Assembly (NCBI RefSeq): GCF_023656545.1
Contig: NZ_JAMOKF010000029.1
Span: forward strand, 1 to 32,156
DNA length: 32,156 bases
Source: Micromonospora phytophila
GTDB lineage: Bacteria; Actinomycetota; Actinomycetes; Mycobacteriales; Micromonosporaceae
Reading direction: 5' to 3'
Part shown: one piece after another, positions 29,889 through 32,156 of the stretch
Numbering within the stretch: the first letter of the stretch is position 1
How the letters are laid out: the number at the start of each line of letters is the position of its first letter
Notes under the pieces: model-generated
What the model saw: only the letters and a program-made list of their open reading frames with translations
Told to the model about the DNA's origin: nothing
Database searches by the model: none
Translations under genes and position numbers: made by a program

Positions 29889-30254
29889 TCAGCCTCCCGT
29901 CTTGACCAGCGGGAACTCCAGCGAGCCGGCCGGGCAGAGGAAGGTCATCACGTCCACCCGGTAGAGCCCGGCCTGCACCGCCGGGTCGGCCTCCATCACG
30001 CTGCGCACGTCGTCGACGGAGCCGGTGCGGGCCAGGCCGAAGCCGATCGGCGGCGCCGGTTCGCGGGCCGGGCCGTCCACCGAGCCGGCGACCAGGATGA
30101 TGCCGCGGCGCTGCAACGCTCCCATGTGCTCGAAGTGTTCGGCCTGCAACCGTTGGACCGTCTCCGGGGCCAGCGCCCGTCCGGCCGCGCCGGGATACAG
30201 CACGATGCACTCGTACGTGTCGAGCGCGAAGTCGACCTGCGGCACTCCCGTCAT
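29889..30254 (-). CDS. YciI-family protein
   Basis: A 121-residue protein of the YciI (YCII-related, dimeric alpha-beta barrel) family. Typical features are 'YECIVLYPGAAGRALAPETVQRLQAEHFEHMGALQRRGIILVAGSV', with the His of AEHFEHM equivalent to the proposed catalytic His, then 'GFGLARTGSVDDVRSVMEADPAVQAGLYRVDVMTF'. Small enzymes of this family may act as lyases or dehydrochlorinases, but the role here is unknown. The ATG at 30252-30254 is supported by GGGAGGG six nt upstream. It precedes the FAD oxidase on the same strand and could be its accessory enzyme (inference). The 220 bp upstream, to the PAS gene promoter, show no gene. Confidence 0.88.
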   Translation of the reverse strand: MTGVPQVDFALDTYECIVLYPGAAGRALAPETVQRLQAEHFEHMGALQRRGIILVAGSVDGPAREPAPPIGFGLARTGSVDDVRSVMEADPAVQAGLYRVDVMTFLCPAGSLEFPLVKTGG

Positions 30255-30474
30255 GGCGTTCCCTCCCGCGTCGCGCCGGGGCGCGGCGACGGAGTGTCGG
30301 CGCCGACCGGCAGGGGCTCAGCGTCGCACGGGCCGCGTGCCGGCACGGGCGCTCCGGTCAACTCCGCGGCGGGGCGGGCCGCGCTCGCCCGGTTGTCGAC
30401 GCGCTACGCCGTTCCGCCCCGGGCCCGTCCCGGATTGTCATGATCATCCCCCGCCGTCCGCCCACCGGCGCTGG

Positions 30475-30480
30475 TACGGT
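30475..30480 (+). promoter_or_regulatory. -10 box upstream of the leader ORF and PAS sensor
   Basis: TACGGT (30475-30480) fits TAnnnT and lies 7 nt before a GTG at 30488. Transcription would start at that GTG, giving a leaderless 12-codon ORF followed by the sensor gene. No clear -35 is present. Confidence 0.5.
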
Positions 30481-30487
30481 CCGACAG

Positions 30488-30526
30488 GTGGCGGATGTCC
30501 GCGGCGCCGAACGGAGGTGGCCGTGA
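30488..30526 (+). CDS. Predicted 12-residue leaderless leader ORF
   Basis: GTG at 30488 opens a 12-codon frame (VADVRGAERRWP) ending in TGA at 30524-30526. A -10 box stands 7 nt upstream, so this would be the very 5' end of the mRNA. Its stop overlaps the GTG of the PAS sensor gene as GTGA, and the GGAGG (30513-30517) that serves the sensor lies inside it. Ribosomes finishing the leader would be in place to restart at the sensor. Expression is unproven; the peptide resembles nothing known. Confidence 0.38.
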   Translation: MADVRGAERRWP

Positions 30527-32156
30527 CCGACGGGTTGCGCGGCAAGGTCCGGGAGGCCACCGAGCGGAGGCGGGCCCGGAGGGCCGAGGCGACCGCCCGG
30601 GCCGACCAGCAGCGCGCCGACCGGCGGTTCCGCGCCCTGGCGGAGACGTCGAACGCGGTGATCTGGACCGCGGACGCCAGCGGTGGAACCGCCGAGCCGC
30701 AGCCGTCCTGGGAGGCGTACACCGGGCAGCGGTGGCCGGAGTACGCCGGGGACGGCTGGACGGCGGCGCTGCACCCCGAGGACCGGGCGCGGGTCGTGGC
30801 GGCGTGGCGCGAGGTGGTGGCCGGCGACGCGACCCGGTTCGAGATCGACGGGCGGCTCCGGCACGCGGCGAGCGGCGGGCACCGGCACGTCGCGCTGCGG
30901 GCGGCCGGGCTGCGGGACGCCGATGGCGCGATCACCGACTGGATCGGCACCGTCCGGGACACCCACGACCGGGTGGTCGCCGAGTCGGCGGCGCGGCGCA
31001 CCGCGGCGATCAGCGAGGCGTTGCTGGCCGCCTCCCCGGTCGGCTTCGGCCTGGTCGACACGGAGCTGCGCTATCTCCAGGTGAACCCGGCGCTCGCCGC
31101 GCTCAACGGGCTGCCGGCCGAGCGGCACCTGGGCCGGCGCCCGAGCGAGGTGCTGCCCATCTACGAGCCGCGCGTCGAGGAGCTGATGCGCGAGGCGCTG
31201 GCGCGGGGACCGATCGTCGGGGTCGAGTTCGACGCCGACGAGGTGGCGCCGGGCGCCGGCCGGCGGCACCTGGTGGCCAGCTACTTCCCGATCCGGATCG
31301 CGGCCACCGACGAACTGGTCGGGCTCGGCTTCACCGTGGTCGACGTCAGCGAGCGCACCCGCCTGATGGACGCCCTGAGCGAGCAGCGGGCCCGCTACGA
31401 GCGGCTCGCCGCCACCGACGTGCTGGCCGTCTTCGGCGGCGAGGGGCCCCGCGTCACCGAGGCGAACGACGCTTTCCTGGCCATGCTCGGCTACACCCGC
31501 GCCGACGTCGCTGAGGGGCGGCTGAGCGGGCCGGGGCTCACTCCCCCGGGCTGGGAGGCGGCCGACGAGCGGGCGCTGGCCGAGCTGGCGACGACCGGGC
31601 GGGCCCCGGCGTACGACAAGGAGTACCGGCACCGCGACGGGCGCCGGGTGCCGGTGCTGATCGGGGTGGTCGCCCTTCAGCGGGAGCCGTTGCGCTGGTT
31701 GGCGTACGCGACGGACCTGACCGCCGAGCGGGCCACCCAGGCGGAGCTGCGGCTGTTCCAGGCGCTGGTGGAGCGCTCCGGGGACTTCATCGCGGTGGCG
31801 ACGCCGGACGGTCGGGCGATCTACGTCAACCCGGCCGGGCGGGACCTGATCGGCCTGGACGCGGCCGCGGCCGTGACCGACCTGCGGCTGGTCGACGTCG
31901 CGACGCCGCAGGTGCACGACGTGTGGCGGCAGGAGCTGATCCCGGCGGCGCTGCGCGAAGGCCACCACCGGGCGGAGAGCCGGCTGGTCCGGCTGGACAG
32001 CGGCGCGCAGTTCGACGTGGACCACCAGACGTTCACCGTCACCACCGGCGACGGCCGCGACACCACCGCCTTCGTGGCGACGGTGGCCCGGGACGTCAGC
32101 GACCGGCAGCGGGCGCTGCGCCAGGCCGAGGCGCTGTCCCGGCTGGCCGGCGGGCT
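30523..32156 (+). CDS. Multi-PAS sensor protein, N-terminal part (runs off the window)
   Basis: An open frame from the GTG at 30523 to the window end without a stop, 544 codons visible. GGAGG lies 5 nt before the start. No signal peptide or membrane segment is seen, so it is a cytoplasmic sensor. An Arg-rich helix (1-28) precedes at least four PAS domains. They span about 33-152 ('FRALAETSNAVIWTADASG' to 'GTVRDTHDRV'), 160-288 ('ALLAASPVGFGLVDTELRYLQVN' to 'TVVDVSERTR'), 295-405 ('VTEANDAFLAMLGYTRADV' to 'AYATDLTAERA') and 409-530 ('LVERSGDFIAVATPDGRAIYVN' to 'ATVARDVSDRQRAL'). The output domain lies beyond the window; a histidine kinase, diguanylate cyclase or PP2C phosphatase are all possible. 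A 12-codon leader ORF precedes it. Confidence 0.88.
   Translation, partial: MTDGLRGKVREATERRRARRAEATARADQQRADRRFRALAETSNAVIWTADASGGTAEPQPSWEAYTGQRWPEYAGDGWTAALHPEDRARVVAAWREVVAGDATRFEIDGRLRHAASGGHRHVALRAAGLRDADGAITDWIGTVRDTHDRVVAESAARRTAAISEALLAASPVGFGLVDTELRYLQVNPALAALNGLPAERHLGRRPSEVLPIYEPRVEELMREALARGPIVGVEFDADEVAPGAGRRHLVASYFPIRIAATDELVGLGFTVVDVSERTRLMDALSEQRARYERLAATDVLAVFGGEGPRVTEANDAFLAMLGYTRADVAEGRLSGPGLTPPGWEAADERALAELATTGRAPAYDKEYRHRDGRRVPVLIGVVALQREPLRWLAYATDLTAERATQAELRLFQALVERSGDFIAVATPDGRAIYVNPAGRDLIGLDAAAAVTDLRLVDVATPQVHDVWRQELIPAALREGHHRAESRLVRLDSGAQFDVDHQTFTVTTGDGRDTTAFVATVARDVSDRQRALRQAEALSRLAGG

Noticed and set aside
30358..32025. A 555-codon minus-strand frame at the window end
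   Set aside because: It is the shadow of the multi-PAS gene on the plus strand, whose PAS motifs are clear.

Overview
The window is very GC-rich with strong G/C bias at third codon positions. It carries the actinobacterial housekeeping block pyk-tesB ... pdtaR ... polA ... rpsA-coaE, in the relative order known from Mycobacterium tuberculosis (Rv1617, Rv1618, Rv1626, Rv1629, Rv1630, Rv1631). Protein content and the many GTG/TTG starts fit a filamentous actinomycete, most likely Micromonosporaceae (Micromonospora-like); the genus is an inference.

Region 1 (1-8 kb, mostly minus strand): the 3' end of an unidentified gene, coaE (dephospho-CoA kinase fused to a GrpB/UPF0157 domain), rpsA (ribosomal protein S1), a divergent methyltransferase with its terminator, an overlapping DUF2945-DUF3140 pair, and polA. 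Region 2 (8-13.1 kb, minus): a complete branched-chain amino acid ABC transporter operon, livK-livH-livM-livG-livF. A strong hairpin follows livK and another follows livF, and the four downstream genes overlap end to start. Region 3 (13.2-16 kb): an unidentified secreted lipoprotein, the ANTAR response regulator pdtaR, tRNA-Leu(CAA), and directly behind the tRNA a helix-turn-helix/LAGLIDADG-type protein.

Region 4 (16-25.8 kb) is the accessory part. It holds a marR-MFS efflux pair sharing a perfect palindromic operator, a frameshifted epimerase pseudogene abutting the MFS terminator, a gamma-type PLP lyase divergent from an Lrp/AsnC regulator, a luciferase-like monooxygenase, a fossil of a rhamnogalacturonan lyase, an aromatic amino acid decarboxylase, a 54-nt palindrome between convergent genes, and a TauE/SafE exporter with a cysteine-free Rrf2 regulator. 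Region 5 (25.8-32.2 kb): the tesB-pyk operon, a berberine-bridge FAD oxidase with a YciI-family gene, and the start of a large multi-PAS sensor that runs off the window.

A recurring sequence-level feature is a TAnnnT -10 box placed 6-7 nt upstream of a start codon, the geometry of leaderless transcription. It is seen for the methyltransferase, polA, the lipoprotein, marR, rrf2, pyk (at an in-frame GTG) and a 12-codon leader ORF whose stop overlaps the start of the PAS sensor. I found no CRISPR array, intact insertion sequence or phage. The most interesting items are the tRNA-linked LAGLIDADG-like protein, the two gene fossils, the marR-MFS operator and the leader ORF.
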